The position numbers were made by a program, and so were the translations under genes. Of a DNA stretch of 64,000 bases, positions 54,389 to 63,343 are shown piece by piece. The DNA is from Cohaesibacter intestini (GTDB lineage: Bacteria > Pseudomonadota > Alphaproteobacteria > Rhizobiales > Cohaesibacteraceae): the NCBI RefSeq assembly GCF_003324485.1, contig NZ_QODK01000003.1, forward strand, positions 496,001 through 560,000, given 5' to 3'. Numbering within the stretch: the first letter of the stretch is position 1; each line of letters starts with the position of its first letter. The notes beneath the pieces were generated by a model. That model saw nothing but the letters and a program-made list of their open reading frames with translations, had not been told where the DNA came from and made no database searches.

Positions 54389-54424
54389 GAAAAGAAAAGC
54401 CTCCGAAGTGGGGGCTTCGGAGGC
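54389..54424 (-). terminator. Strong intrinsic terminator
   Basis: On the minus strand GCCTCCGAAG and CTTCGGAGGC form a perfect 10-bp stem with a 6-base loop, followed by CTTTTCTTTT. It ends the transcript that includes the BTLCP gene or a separate RNA from 54425-54642. Confidence 0.85.
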
Positions 54425-54642
54425 CGTTGGGACAGCATGTGAGTAAAACCGTCCGGCTCAAGTTGGATTGGTCTCCCTGAATATGGCCCGGACTCGCTTC
54501 GCTCCTCCGCTTGGTGTGCCAAGGGTCCATATTCCAGACACCGTGCCCCGCACGGCTTGTCTTATACCTCCGGGAGTGGGAGGTCGTGATGCATCGCATC
54601 ACAGATCTATTCTTGCGGACCAGTGCGCCGGTCCCGGTTCAT
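54425..54642 (-). other. Structured 218-base intergenic region, possible small RNA
   Basis: The segment between the BTLCP gene stop and the terminator carries several inverted pairs: GAATATGG (minus strand) with CCATATTC about 45 bases on, CTTGG/CCAAG, and CGTGC/GCACG. No protein-like frame fits either strand. It may be a long 3' untranslated region or a small RNA ended by the hairpin at 54389. It did not match SRP RNA, tmRNA or RNase P RNA motifs that I know. Confidence 0.35.
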
Positions 54643-55299
54643 TTAGGGCTCAAGCGCGGGCCTCAGACGCGCAACCGACTGGCCGTCACGTGCTTTCGGA
54701 GCACCCACGATCGTCTGCCAGATGTGCGGATTGCCGACCGCCTGACGTTTGTTCCAGCGATATTTGACCTTCTGCCAAGGCAGGATCAGCGGATCGAGAT
54801 TGTCGAGCACAAATTCGCCGCGATCCGTGCGCACCACCAACACCGCATGATAGGTGCCGTCGGGCAGATAGGCGGTGGTGACCAGCAGTGCATCTGAAGG
54901 CCAGCCCCGGCTCAACAGCTCGCGCTGTTTCGTCAGGGCGTAATCTTCGCAGTCCCCCGCAGACACATAAACAGACCATTGGTCGACACGGCCATCGGCT
55001 TTCGGGGCAATGCTCTTGTTGATCACGCTGTTGATCGTGACCAGCTGTTGCCAACTGGTCTGAGTCAGAATGACCGCTCCCTGACCATAGCGGGCACAGG
55101 CGTCGGGTTCCCGGGCGCAATAGTGGACATGACCGGCTGGTGGGCTGGTCCGCTCAACCACGCGCATCCCAAGACCCGACAGGGACACATCTGTCGCGCC
55201 GGTCGCTGCAGCATGGCTTGCACCAACCAACAGGCCAGCGACAAGGGTGGCTGCCTGCAAAATGCGGGATTGATTTCGATATGAACGAAGTCGAAACAA
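54643..55299 (-). CDS. Transglutaminase-like cysteine proteinase (BTLCP family), exported
   Basis: A 218-aa protein with a signal peptide (core AATLVAGLLVGASHA). The catalytic Cys is in GDCEDYALTKQRELL, the His in GTYHAVLVVRTD and the Asp in FVLDNLDPLI, the triad of bacterial transglutaminase-like cysteine proteinases. The start is TTG at 55299 with GGAGG eight bases upstream; an ATG within the ribosome site is out of frame. Members are often linked to surface adhesin processing and c-di-GMP signalling (LapG-type), but this protein lacks a partner gene in the window. Its target is unknown. Confidence 0.85.
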   Translation of the reverse strand: MFRLRSYRNQSRILQAATLVAGLLVGASHAAATGATDVSLSGLGMRVVERTSPPAGHVHYCAREPDACARYGQGAVILTQTSWQQLVTINSVINKSIAPKADGRVDQWSVYVSAGDCEDYALTKQRELLSRGWPSDALLVTTAYLPDGTYHAVLVVRTDRGEFVLDNLDPLILPWQKVKYRWNKRQAVGNPHIWQTIVGAPKARDGQSVARLRPALEP

Positions 55300-55946
55300 G
55301 ATCGGCCCTCCATAGATTTCGGGACCGAGGCTAGGCTTCGCTTTTAAATATGCGCTTTGAAACTATTGGAGATTTAAGATCGTTAATTCACAGATGCTTA
55401 ATCATGACAGCGAAAAAAACGGGTCGGCGAAAGGGCCTTGCGAGATCGAATTTTTGCCACGGATTGGCAAATCTCTGCTGGATTGACAAAATCCGATTTG
55501 CTGATCAATTCCCGAAAGACTTTGTTAGGCATGATCGAGAAAGACACCCCGACTTGCCATTCGTCAGAAGGACTTGCCATTCGTCAGAAGGTGGAAAAGA
55601 AATGAGCACTTTCAACCACATCTATCGATCAGCCTTAAAACGGCCTAAAGCCAGACGCCGCATTTACGTCTTTCGCGCAAGACTTTGTTCACCATGATGG
55701 CTCCGGAAAAGAACGGCCTAGCGAATGAGGAAGAGCCCTGCAATACAACAGCATCACGGGCAAGACGGTGAATCAATGTTCGAACAACTTGAATCACTCT
55801 GTGAGGCAACGGAATCATTTTCTCAGCCAGATGAATCTGTCTCTTCGCAATCCCCAGCAAGCCTCTGAAATGACTCTCGCTTCCAGTCTACTTAAAGTGG
55901 AATTTGCTTAAAGTGAGATCTTGGCTACATGGTTCGATAGGACAGA
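55300..55946. other. Intergenic interval, no convincing gene
   Basis: About 650 bases between the BTLCP gene and the next terminator. Open frames (55350-55697 plus and others) have no ribosome site, and their sequence looks random. A perfect 20-base tandem duplication lies inside. The motif AGACTTTGTT recurs at 55518 and near 55680, which could reflect a decayed element. Confidence 0.5.
55551..55590. repeat. Perfect 20-base tandem duplication
   Basis: GACTTGCCATTCGTCAGAAG occurs twice without gap (55551-55570 and 55571-55590). It looks like a recent slippage or duplication in non-coding DNA. Confidence 0.9.
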
Positions 55947-55947
55947 C

Positions 55948-55978
55948 AAAAAGGGCGGACCCCGAAGGACCCGCCCTT
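55948..55978 (-). terminator. Intrinsic terminator after the acetyl-CoA hydrolase/transferase gene
   Basis: On the minus strand AAGGGCGG and CCGCCCTT form the stem, with further pairs inside, and TTTTTG follows. It is about 50 bases after the stop codon. Confidence 0.85.
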
Positions 55979-56032
55979 GATATATGCTGAATTGATGAGC
56001 CGCTTGACGCCCATCACCGGGAAAATTCTCGA

Positions 56033-57625
56033 TTAAAGAAGGTCGAGTTTAACGTCCCAGTTTTTGATCTTCATGGTGCCGTTCTGGGCATTGTTCAACT
56101 GCATCTTGAAGACGCAATCCCAAAGCTGTGGTTCGTGGCCAACGCCGCGAGCCAGGCAGTCTTTTTCAGCCTTGTCGAAATAGGCGTTCAGGATGTCTTT
56201 GTAGTCCGGATGCGCACAATTGTTGATGATGGCATGTGCACGGTCACGAGGAGACAGACCACGAAGGTCAGCCAGACCCTGTTCGGTTACGACGATGTCC
56301 AGATCATGTTCGGTATGGTCAATATGCTGTGCGTGCGGCACGATGCAGCTGATACCGGTTGGATCGGTTTTGGTTGGACGGCTGGATGGGGTATGCATGA
56401 TCTTCAGGAAGCCGGAGCGCAGGAAGTCGCCCGACCCACCGATACCGTTGACGATACGGGTACCGTTGATCAAGGTCGAGTTTGCATGGCCATACATGTC
56501 GATTTCAACCGGCGTGTTCATGGCGATAACGCCGAGACGACGGGCAACCTCAGGGTTGTTGGAGATCGACAGAGGACGCAGGACGATTTTGTCCTGATAC
56601 AGCTCGCGGTTTTTAATGAAGCGTGGCATGCCTTCATTTTCCGACAGGGAAAGCGAGCAGGCAGATGCACGTTTCAGACGACCGGAGTCGAACAGGTCAA
56701 GCATACCGTCCTGAAGAACTTCGGTGTAAACCGACAGATCGTAGAAAGGACCGTTGGCCAGACCAGACACAACAGCGTTGGCGATGGAGCCCACACCGGA
56801 CTGCAGTGGCAGCAGGTTGCCCGGCAGACGGCCAGCTTTTACTTCAGCGCCGAAGAAGTCGAGCAAATGGTTGGCGATAGCGATGGAATCTTCATCAGCA
56901 CCGGCCAAAGAACGGCCTTTATCGGTATGCTCGGATTCGACGATTGCGACGATCTTGGAAGGATCGCAAGGCACATAAGTGGAGCCAATGCGGCTGTCAG
57001 CTTTGGTGACACCGATGATTTCACGATGCGGAGGCGCATGCAGAACCATCACGTCATGCATTCCTTCGAAGGAAGGCATGGCGGTGTTGACTTCGATGAT
57101 GATGTTTTCGCAGGTCTGAACGATTTCAGGGATCACACCAACGGAAGCGGAAGGAATAAGGCCACCATCTTCGGTGATGCCAGACACTTCGATGATCGCC
57201 AGATCGAGTTTACCGGACTGGGTGTCTTTGGTGTAGTAACCATAGGCCAGATCCTGAGCAAACAGGGACAAGTGCTTGTCACCCATGCGGATGCGGCCTT
57301 CGTTAATGGCCTTGGCGATGTTTTTACCGGTCTGGTAAGGCCAGCGACGGTCGATCATGTCGAGGCTTGCCCAACGGTCTTCGGTTTCTGCACCAACAGA
57401 AGCACCGATGAACAGGTTGAAGCGCATTTTGCCCTGAAGATTGTTCTCTTCAACATAATCGGCAAGAGCGATCGGAACCGCTTTAGGGTAACCGGCAGGG
57501 GTAAAACCTGACCAGCCAAGGTTCATACCGTCTTTGAACATCGGAAGGACTTCTTCGACGGTTTTAACTTTGTTCATCAGGAACGGACAGCGGACGCGTT
57601 CTTCCAGTGTTCCATACGTACCCAT
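56033..57625 (-). CDS. Acetyl-CoA hydrolase/transferase (succinate:CoA transferase-like)
   Basis: A 530-aa class I CoA-transferase-superfamily enzyme. The N-terminal part includes GMNLGWSGFTPAGYPKAVP and the middle part contains LQSGVGSIANAVVSGLANGP; the following VYTEVLQDGM holds the presumed catalytic Glu. GIGGSGDFLRSGFLKIMHTP and VVTEQGLADLRGLSPRDRA close the family pattern, as in succinyl-CoA:acetate CoA-transferase and acetyl-CoA hydrolase. The likely start is ATG 57625, behind AGGAG. The neighbour at 57972 is a second, distantly related CoA-transferase. Physiological acyl partners are probably acetate, propionate or succinate. Confidence 0.88.
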   Translation of the reverse strand: MGTYGTLEERVRCPFLMNKVKTVEEVLPMFKDGMNLGWSGFTPAGYPKAVPIALADYVEENNLQGKMRFNLFIGASVGAETEDRWASLDMIDRRWPYQTGKNIAKAINEGRIRMGDKHLSLFAQDLAYGYYTKDTQSGKLDLAIIEVSGITEDGGLIPSASVGVIPEIVQTCENIIIEVNTAMPSFEGMHDVMVLHAPPHREIIGVTKADSRIGSTYVPCDPSKIVAIVESEHTDKGRSLAGADEDSIAIANHLLDFFGAEVKAGRLPGNLLPLQSGVGSIANAVVSGLANGPFYDLSVYTEVLQDGMLDLFDSGRLKRASACSLSLSENEGMPRFIKNRELYQDKIVLRPLSISNNPEVARRLGVIAMNTPVEIDMYGHANSTLINGTRIVNGIGGSGDFLRSGFLKIMHTPSSRPTKTDPTGISCIVPHAQHIDHTEHDLDIVVTEQGLADLRGLSPRDRAHAIINNCAHPDYKDILNAYFDKAEKDCLARGVGHEPQLWDCVFKMQLNNAQNGTMKIKNWDVKLDLL

Positions 57626-57971
57626 TCTTCTTTTTCTCCTGTTAAGCTGTTGCTCTGTTGCGAGCAACGAATTCAAGGGTCATTTCCCGTGCTTGGTTCC
57701 CGATATGCGTGATCGAGCAGAGGAAAGTCACCAAATCAGTTTTGAATAATTGAAGTGAAAGTCTGGTCTCTTGTGCAGTGGTTCTTGCGTTCGAATTGGA
57801 TAGGGCAGGGGCAGCCTTGCAAGAAGCTGCCCCGATTGATGGGTCGGTGCGTTCGATCACATCCCGGCCACAGCACAGGCTGAGGCCTCTGGATTGGCCC
57901 CCAAGGCCTTGTTTGATCATAGCCAGTTGCGCTTTGGCAGTTTGCGTCACCGATTGAAACTCTCGTTGATC

Positions 57972-59294
57972 CTACAAAAGGTTTGACTTCCGAGCCGCCA
58001 CACGGAGGCCTTCGCGGAATTTTGGATGGGCAATCTCAATCAGAGCGGCGGCCCGCTGCTGCATGCATTTGCCCTTCATTTCGGCGACACCATATTCCGT
58101 CACCACATTCATCACTTCCATGCGCGGACCCGTCACTGCGCAGTTTTCCAGTCTTGGCACGATCCGCGAAACCGTATCATTCTTGGCGGTCGAATGCAGG
58201 GCAAGGAACGATTTGCCCCCTTCCGACGCATAGGCACCGCGGACAAAGTCGAGCTGTCCACCTGTGCCCGAAAACTGCAGTCCACCCACCATTTCCGAGT
58301 TGATCTGACCGCCCAGATCCATCTCGATGGCCGCATTGACCGAAATCATGCCTTTGTTCAGGCGAATGTTTTTCGGGCTGTTCGTGAACGACGCCGGATA
58401 GCCGACAACGGATGGGTTATCGTCCATGAAGTCGAACATTTCGCGATTGCCCAATGCCAGCGTGTAGACATGTTTGTAGGGCAGGAAGGTCTTCTTGCGG
58501 CCATTGATGACACCTTGCTGGATCAGCTTAGCCATCGCGGGCGAGAAGAGTTCCGAATGAAGGCCAAGATCGTTCTTGTCACCCAAGAACCGCATCACGG
58601 CGTCCGGAACCGCGCCAATCCCCATTTGGATTGTCGCGCCATCCTGAATTTGTTCTGCAATCAGTTTGCCGATGGCTTCATCCACCTCGGAGCCGCTTTC
58701 CACCTCGTACTCCATGAGGGGGTGGTCATATTCGACCACTTGGTCGACGTCATTGACATGGACCAAACATTCACCAAATGTCCGCGGCATTTGCGGATTG
58801 ACTTCCACAATCACATGCTTGGCCTTGCGGATAACACTCACCGAAACATCAGGGTTGGTGCCAAGGGAGAAGTGGCCCGATTTGTCCATCGGAGAAACGG
58901 TCACAATATGCACGTCCGGGCGCACATGTTCGGTCAACAGGCGCCCGGCCTGATGGAACATGCAAGGGACGAAATGCACCCATTCTTCACCCTTTTCATG
59001 GCCTCTGCGCGCCAGTTCGCGGTCGGCGCGGGACATAAAGAGCGGATGTGGCTTGATGAAGGGAATCGTGTCCGGGGTGAAGATCGTGTTCAGATGTTCA
59101 TCATGACCGTGCAGATAATAGACATTGAGGCGGGCATAGGCACCATCACGAGCGCGGTCTCCAACTGCCTTCATCAAGGCCAAAGGTTGCCCGGCACCCG
59201 ATCCCATAATCAGGTTCATATGGTCTTTGATGGCTTCGGCTGCCTTGGCTGGAGTGGTCAATTTGGCCTGATATTGCGCTTCAAATGTGGACAT
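57972..59294 (-). CDS. Acetyl-CoA hydrolase/transferase family protein (4-hydroxybutyrate CoA-transferase-like)
   Basis: A 440-aa CoA-transferase with the two-domain fold. MGSGAGQPLALMKAV at the N-terminus, DGATIQMGIGAVPDAVM, LGLHSELFSPAM with the presumed catalytic Glu, and LQFSGTGGQLDFVRGAY, then VVTEYGVAEMKGK match the AbfT/Cat2 group. GAGGAA precedes the ATG. The product would move CoA between acetate and a butyrate- or propionate-type acid. The gene lies upstream of the 530-aa transferase on the same strand, 346 bases apart, so they may be separately transcribed. Confidence 0.85.
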   Translation of the reverse strand: MSTFEAQYQAKLTTPAKAAEAIKDHMNLIMGSGAGQPLALMKAVGDRARDGAYARLNVYYLHGHDEHLNTIFTPDTIPFIKPHPLFMSRADRELARRGHEKGEEWVHFVPCMFHQAGRLLTEHVRPDVHIVTVSPMDKSGHFSLGTNPDVSVSVIRKAKHVIVEVNPQMPRTFGECLVHVNDVDQVVEYDHPLMEYEVESGSEVDEAIGKLIAEQIQDGATIQMGIGAVPDAVMRFLGDKNDLGLHSELFSPAMAKLIQQGVINGRKKTFLPYKHVYTLALGNREMFDFMDDNPSVVGYPASFTNSPKNIRLNKGMISVNAAIEMDLGGQINSEMVGGLQFSGTGGQLDFVRGAYASEGGKSFLALHSTAKNDTVSRIVPRLENCAVTGPRMEVMNVVTEYGVAEMKGKCMQQRAAALIEIAHPKFREGLRVAARKSNLL

Positions 59295-59608
59295 ACCCGG
59301 TTCCTCTTCCCTGAAACGGATCGAAGGTCGACCTTCAATCGAAAGTATAACACCGGGTTTTGGGTTTCCCTATCGGACCAAAAGAGAAAAATGCGGGTCG
59401 AAGGCGTCCGAAAGGCCAATGTTTTTGAGGAAAATCTGGCGATTTTTTCAGCAATTTGGGCTGAATCAATGTGGCGATCCACGAGTCGATCTCAGGCGGT
59501 GCTTTGCCTGAGCTCGACGATGTGCTCTGTCTGGTAACAAAACAGGCTAGTTGGGCAGCAGCCTCTGCCTGTCCGCCATGCTGCGAGACCGGGCGTCAAA
59601 TATGGATC
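59295..59608. other. Intergenic interval, no gene seen
   Basis: About 310 bases between the CoA-transferase start and the cydC stop. It should contain the promoter of the transferase gene. I see no clear terminator for cydC, nor any gene. Confidence 0.5.
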
Positions 59609-61324
59609 CTAGCGCAAGCCATTTACCGCTGCCTGCCATTGATCAGAATCAGCGCGGCTGATCAAGTTGGGCGGTTGGTCCTCATGCATGATCAGCAGGC
59701 GGTCGGCCAGTTCGGCTTCGGCCTGTTTGTGGGTGACGAACAACAAGGCCTTGTTGGCGGTCTCAGAACGCAAAACTGACAGGATCGCAGCCGCCGTCTC
59801 ACTGTCGAGACCTTCCGTGGTTTCATCCAGCAGCCACAGATCGGGCTTGAACAGCAGCAGCCGTGACAGGGCGAGTCGTCGGCTTTCGCCACCAGACAGG
59901 CCAAGGCCATCATCCCCGAGCGTCTGCTCAAGCCCGGCATTCGAGCGTTCCAGCACCTTGGCCAACTGGGCTTTTTGCAACGTTTGCCTCAGCAGTGTGT
60001 CGCTGCCTGAAGCATCGGCAATGCGCAAATTGAAGGCCAGCGACTCGCGGAACAATTCCGTGCGCTGGGTCAATAGTCCGATGCGAGGCTGCAAATGGGC
60101 GGCCCGCCCATCTTCGTAATCCAGTCGGATGCGCCCGCATTGTGGATCCAGCAATCCCGAAACAAGCCCGAGCAGGGTCGATTTGCCCGCTCCGGATGCG
60201 CCCACAATGCCGATGGCCTCGCCTGAGCGCAGCGACAGGGAAAAGTCGGAAAAGATTAAAGCCGCCTTGTCGGAATAGGCAAAGTCCACGCGGCTCACCT
60301 CCAGCAGGATGGGGCCATGGTCGCTCAAATCCGTGCTTTCGTCCTCAAGAGGATCAGCCACCAAAGGCAGGATTCGCTGCCCTGCATAAATCGCTTTGCC
60401 GATTTCCAGCAAGCCGCGGCGGATGGGAGCCATCAATTCGGTGAGTGCCAATGTTGCCAGTACCGCCATCAACAAAACAGACCCGGATATCGCCTCTTGT
60501 TCATAGGCATATGCCCCGGCCAGCAGCACCGCCACCAGAGCCGCTCCGCCAGCGAGACTGATCAGAGCCCGACCAACCAGATCATGTTTGGCCAACCGGT
60601 CCTGCAAGATGTGAATGCGATCAGCAGCACGCTGAATCGCATCCACCTGATCGGTCAAGCGCCCTGCCATGATCAATTCGACCTGACCGCGCAGTAAATC
60701 GATATAACGCAGCCGCAGGGCTTCGGACGAAAAGGCCAACCTGCGTCCCAGACCGACACCAACCCGCCCCGCTTGCAGCGGCAGCAGGATCAGCGCCAGC
60801 AGCAAAATACCGCCAACAGCCAGCGCCATCGGGACATTGATGGTATGCAAGGCGACCAGAACCACGAGGGTCGACAGAATGGCACTTGCCAGAGGCAGGA
60901 CCACCTTGAGATAGATGCCATCAAGCGCGTCGATATCCGCAGTCAAACGGGCGAGCAGTTCCCCGGAGCGGAAGTCGCGTAGCCGCCGGAAGGTCAACTG
61001 AGAGATGCCGTCAAATACATAAAGCCGCAATCGAGCAATGAAACGGAAGGTGGCGTCATGAGTGATCACCCGCTCCCCATAGCGCCCGAAAGTACGGGCC
61101 AAAGCCGCCGTGCGAATGAGAAAGCCGGGATACAGTGTGTTGAAGGCCAGCGCCACACTGGCACCACTGAGCCCTGAAATGGCTGTGGCGCCAAGATACC
61201 AGCCCGCTGTTGCCATCAGCGCGATGCTGGCCAGCGCTGCCATCAATCCGATCAGCAGCCCCCACAGGAACCAGTTGGGATAATGCCGCCAGTAAAGCGA
61301 GAGCACAGACATCAAGGTCTTCAT
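59609..61324 (-). CDS. cydC: Heterodimeric thiol ABC exporter subunit CydC
   Basis: A 571-aa ABC half-transporter with six N-terminal membrane segments (about 15-290) and a C-terminal ATPase. Walker A GASGAGKSTLLGLV, signature LGLSGGESRRLALSR and Walker B LWLLDETTEGLD are clear; the Walker B Glu is present but the motif has Thr-Thr rather than Pro-Thr, as is common in CydC. The length equals E. coli CydC (573). With CydD it exports glutathione and cysteine to the periplasm, needed for cytochrome bd assembly. The start overlaps the cydD stop (ATGA). Confidence 0.92.
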   Translation of the reverse strand: MKTLMSVLSLYWRHYPNWFLWGLLIGLMAALASIALMATAGWYLGATAISGLSGASVALAFNTLYPGFLIRTAALARTFGRYGERVITHDATFRFIARLRLYVFDGISQLTFRRLRDFRSGELLARLTADIDALDGIYLKVVLPLASAILSTLVVLVALHTINVPMALAVGGILLLALILLPLQAGRVGVGLGRRLAFSSEALRLRYIDLLRGQVELIMAGRLTDQVDAIQRAADRIHILQDRLAKHDLVGRALISLAGGAALVAVLLAGAYAYEQEAISGSVLLMAVLATLALTELMAPIRRGLLEIGKAIYAGQRILPLVADPLEDESTDLSDHGPILLEVSRVDFAYSDKAALIFSDFSLSLRSGEAIGIVGASGAGKSTLLGLVSGLLDPQCGRIRLDYEDGRAAHLQPRIGLLTQRTELFRESLAFNLRIADASGSDTLLRQTLQKAQLAKVLERSNAGLEQTLGDDGLGLSGGESRRLALSRLLLFKPDLWLLDETTEGLDSETAAAILSVLRSETANKALLFVTHKQAEAELADRLLIMHEDQPPNLISRADSDQWQAAVNGLR

Positions 61325-63201
61325 GATGCGTCCTCCTTTGTGTGGAGGGGGCTGTCGGCCGTTCGCTCAGCAAGCGCTGCTTCATCAAGGGCAGCCAGCT
61401 CTGCATGTGAGATGGCTTGCACGCGACCGTCATGCACATACAGGATTCGGTCGCAGCATTCGGCAACCGAGCGGTCATGGGTGGCAACCACCAGCAACCG
61501 TCCTTCAGCAATCTGCATCAGGCTGTCGGTGACCAGAGACGCAGTCTCGGCATCGAGATCCGCGGTCGGTTCGTCGCATAGAATAAGACTGGCGTCGCTC
61601 AGCATCGCCCGTGCAATCGCCAGCCGCCGCACCTGTCCCCCGGAAATGCCAAAGCCGGTTTCCCCGAGTATGGTCAGCAGATCGCGCGGCAGCTGGGTGA
61701 CGAAGTGATCCCCGTGGGCGTGCTCAAGTGCTTTGCGCACCGCATCGCGATCTGCCTTCGGTGCAGCCAAGCGGACATTCATCAAAACCGAGCCATGGAA
61801 TATGTGTGGCCTCTGGCCAATCCAGCCAATCGTTGGGCGCAGCGCGGCCCACTGTTCTGCATCAAGCGCCTGTTGATTGATCTCAAGATTGCCGGCAAGA
61901 GGGGACAGAAAACCGCACAGGGCTCCTAGAACGGTTGATTTACCCGAACCGGACGCCCCGAGAATGGCGATCTTTTCACCCTTCTCGAAACGAAAGGAAA
62001 CGTCTTTCAAGACAGCGGGTGCGTCTTCCAAATAGCCAAGGTTTGCAGACTTGAACACAACGCTATCGATTGTGATCGGTTCAGATGCCGTGGAGGACGG
62101 CACCAAAGCGGTCTCCATCTCAGATCTTTGGGCCGTGATCCAGTCTATCGGCAACACCTGCATCAGGCGGTCGGCGGCCGCTTGTGCCGTTGCCTTGTCA
62201 TGATAGGCGACGGCGAACTCCCGCAAGGGAGAAAAGAATTCCGGTGCCAGCAACAATAAAAACAAGCCGGTGCCCAGCGTGATCGGGGCACCATAGGTGC
62301 CATAGTCGATACTGCCCAAATAGTGATAGGCGGCGAAAATGGCGGTAAGGGCAATGCCAAGCGCGGCGAACAATTCAAGCGCCGCAGAGGACAGAAAGGC
62401 AATGCGCAGAACCCGCATTGTTGCCTTGCGATAGTCCGTGGCCAGAATGTCAAACTCCTCTCGGGTGCGGCCTACGGCGCGGAACAGTTTCAGCGTCGTC
62501 ATGCCTGACAGGCGGTCCAGAAAGAGGCTGCTCATGTCTGACAGGGCAGAGATCTGGTCGTCCGAGGCTTTCTTGGCGCGGATGCCGACAATGGCCATGA
62601 ACACGGGCACCAAGGGACCACAGACCATGAGGATCAAGGCCGCCGCCCATGATATGGAGGCGGACGCGATGAGGATCATCAGCGGAATGACAATCAGTTG
62701 CCGCTTCAAGGACAGATAGCGTGCCGTATAATCATTGAGTGCCTCGATCACATCCGATCCGAGCGCAGCCACTTCTCCTGCCGCTTTGCGCTCCTTGTCG
62801 AGCGGGGGGTGGTTGGCCAATCGCAAAGCCAATAAACCGCGCAGATCCCGACGCACCGCACTGGACACATGATGGCCGAGGCGCCCCGCCAGATACGCCA
62901 ACAGCGCGCGCAGGCCGATGGATGCAAACAGAGCCAAGGCATAGGGGAACAGACCCGAAAGGCCGCTTTTGTCGGCGACAAGGGCATCAATGCCGAAGGC
63001 CAAAGAGAAGGCTATGGGAATGGCCATCAGGCCCGATGCCACGTCAAGCCAGGCCTTGCGGGACAGAGTGGAGGCGTGCGGTAACAGCACGGCGGCCAGC
63101 CATTGATCTGCTGGTCGCTTTTCCTTCCGTCTCTTGGCTCTTTCCTGCTTTGGCGCTCGGTCCTTGAACGTCTTGTCGTTAGCTGCCAGATCCTTGGTCA
63201 T
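61321..63201 (-). CDS. cydD: Heterodimeric thiol ABC exporter subunit CydD
   Basis: A 626-aa ABC half-transporter. The membrane part spans about 50-330, and the ATPase has Walker A GASGSGKSTVLGAL, signature GISGGQVRRLAIARA and Walker B LILCDEPTADLD. PRDLLTILGETGFG before the signature is typical of CydD. A Lys/Arg-rich stretch (KQERAKRRKEKR) precedes the first membrane segment and makes it longer than E. coli CydD (588). The start at 63201 is preferred to 63237: an FNR-like box centred near 63273 would put the transcript start close to 63232. CydAB are not in the window. Confidence 0.9.
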   Translation of the reverse strand: MTKDLAANDKTFKDRAPKQERAKRRKEKRPADQWLAAVLLPHASTLSRKAWLDVASGLMAIPIAFSLAFGIDALVADKSGLSGLFPYALALFASIGLRALLAYLAGRLGHHVSSAVRRDLRGLLALRLANHPPLDKERKAAGEVAALGSDVIEALNDYTARYLSLKRQLIVIPLMILIASASISWAAALILMVCGPLVPVFMAIVGIRAKKASDDQISALSDMSSLFLDRLSGMTTLKLFRAVGRTREEFDILATDYRKATMRVLRIAFLSSAALELFAALGIALTAIFAAYHYLGSIDYGTYGAPITLGTGLFLLLLAPEFFSPLREFAVAYHDKATAQAAADRLMQVLPIDWITAQRSEMETALVPSSTASEPITIDSVVFKSANLGYLEDAPAVLKDVSFRFEKGEKIAILGASGSGKSTVLGALCGFLSPLAGNLEINQQALDAEQWAALRPTIGWIGQRPHIFHGSVLMNVRLAAPKADRDAVRKALEHAHGDHFVTQLPRDLLTILGETGFGISGGQVRRLAIARAMLSDASLILCDEPTADLDAETASLVTDSLMQIAEGRLLVVATHDRSVAECCDRILYVHDGRVQAISHAELAALDEAALAERTADSPLHTKEDAS

Positions 63202-63266
63202 AAAGCGATATGCAATCCTTCCCTTGACAGATTGCATGGCCCGAATCCGGTAAAAAATCCGACAAA

Positions 63267-63280
63267 TTGATGGTCCTCAA
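63267..63280 (-). promoter_or_regulatory. FNR/FixK-type box upstream of cydDC
   Basis: TTGATGGTCCTCAA matches the TTGAT-N4-ATCAA consensus at nine of ten positions. Its place about 70 bases before cydD fits activation under low oxygen, in line with the role of cytochrome bd. Confidence 0.65.
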
Positions 63281-63343
63281 TCTGTCAGGGTCTGCCATTG
63301 ATCGGTCCCGAGGATCGTATCCCTAGGGTAGCAGACGCCGGAA

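Noticed and set aside
54389-54642. Identification of the structured region as SRP RNA, tmRNA, RNase P RNA or 6S RNA
   Set aside because: The SRP GNAR-loop region, the tmRNA ends and RNase P conserved blocks were not found, and a 6S fold could not be confirmed by eye.
55350-55697. Open frame of 115 codons on the plus strand
   Set aside because: No ribosome site, basic and random-looking sequence, and it runs through the 20-base tandem duplication, which breaks no visible domain.
63201-63237. CydD start at the upstream ATG (63237)
   Set aside because: No ribosome site precedes it and it would lie at or before the transcript start predicted from the FNR-like box.
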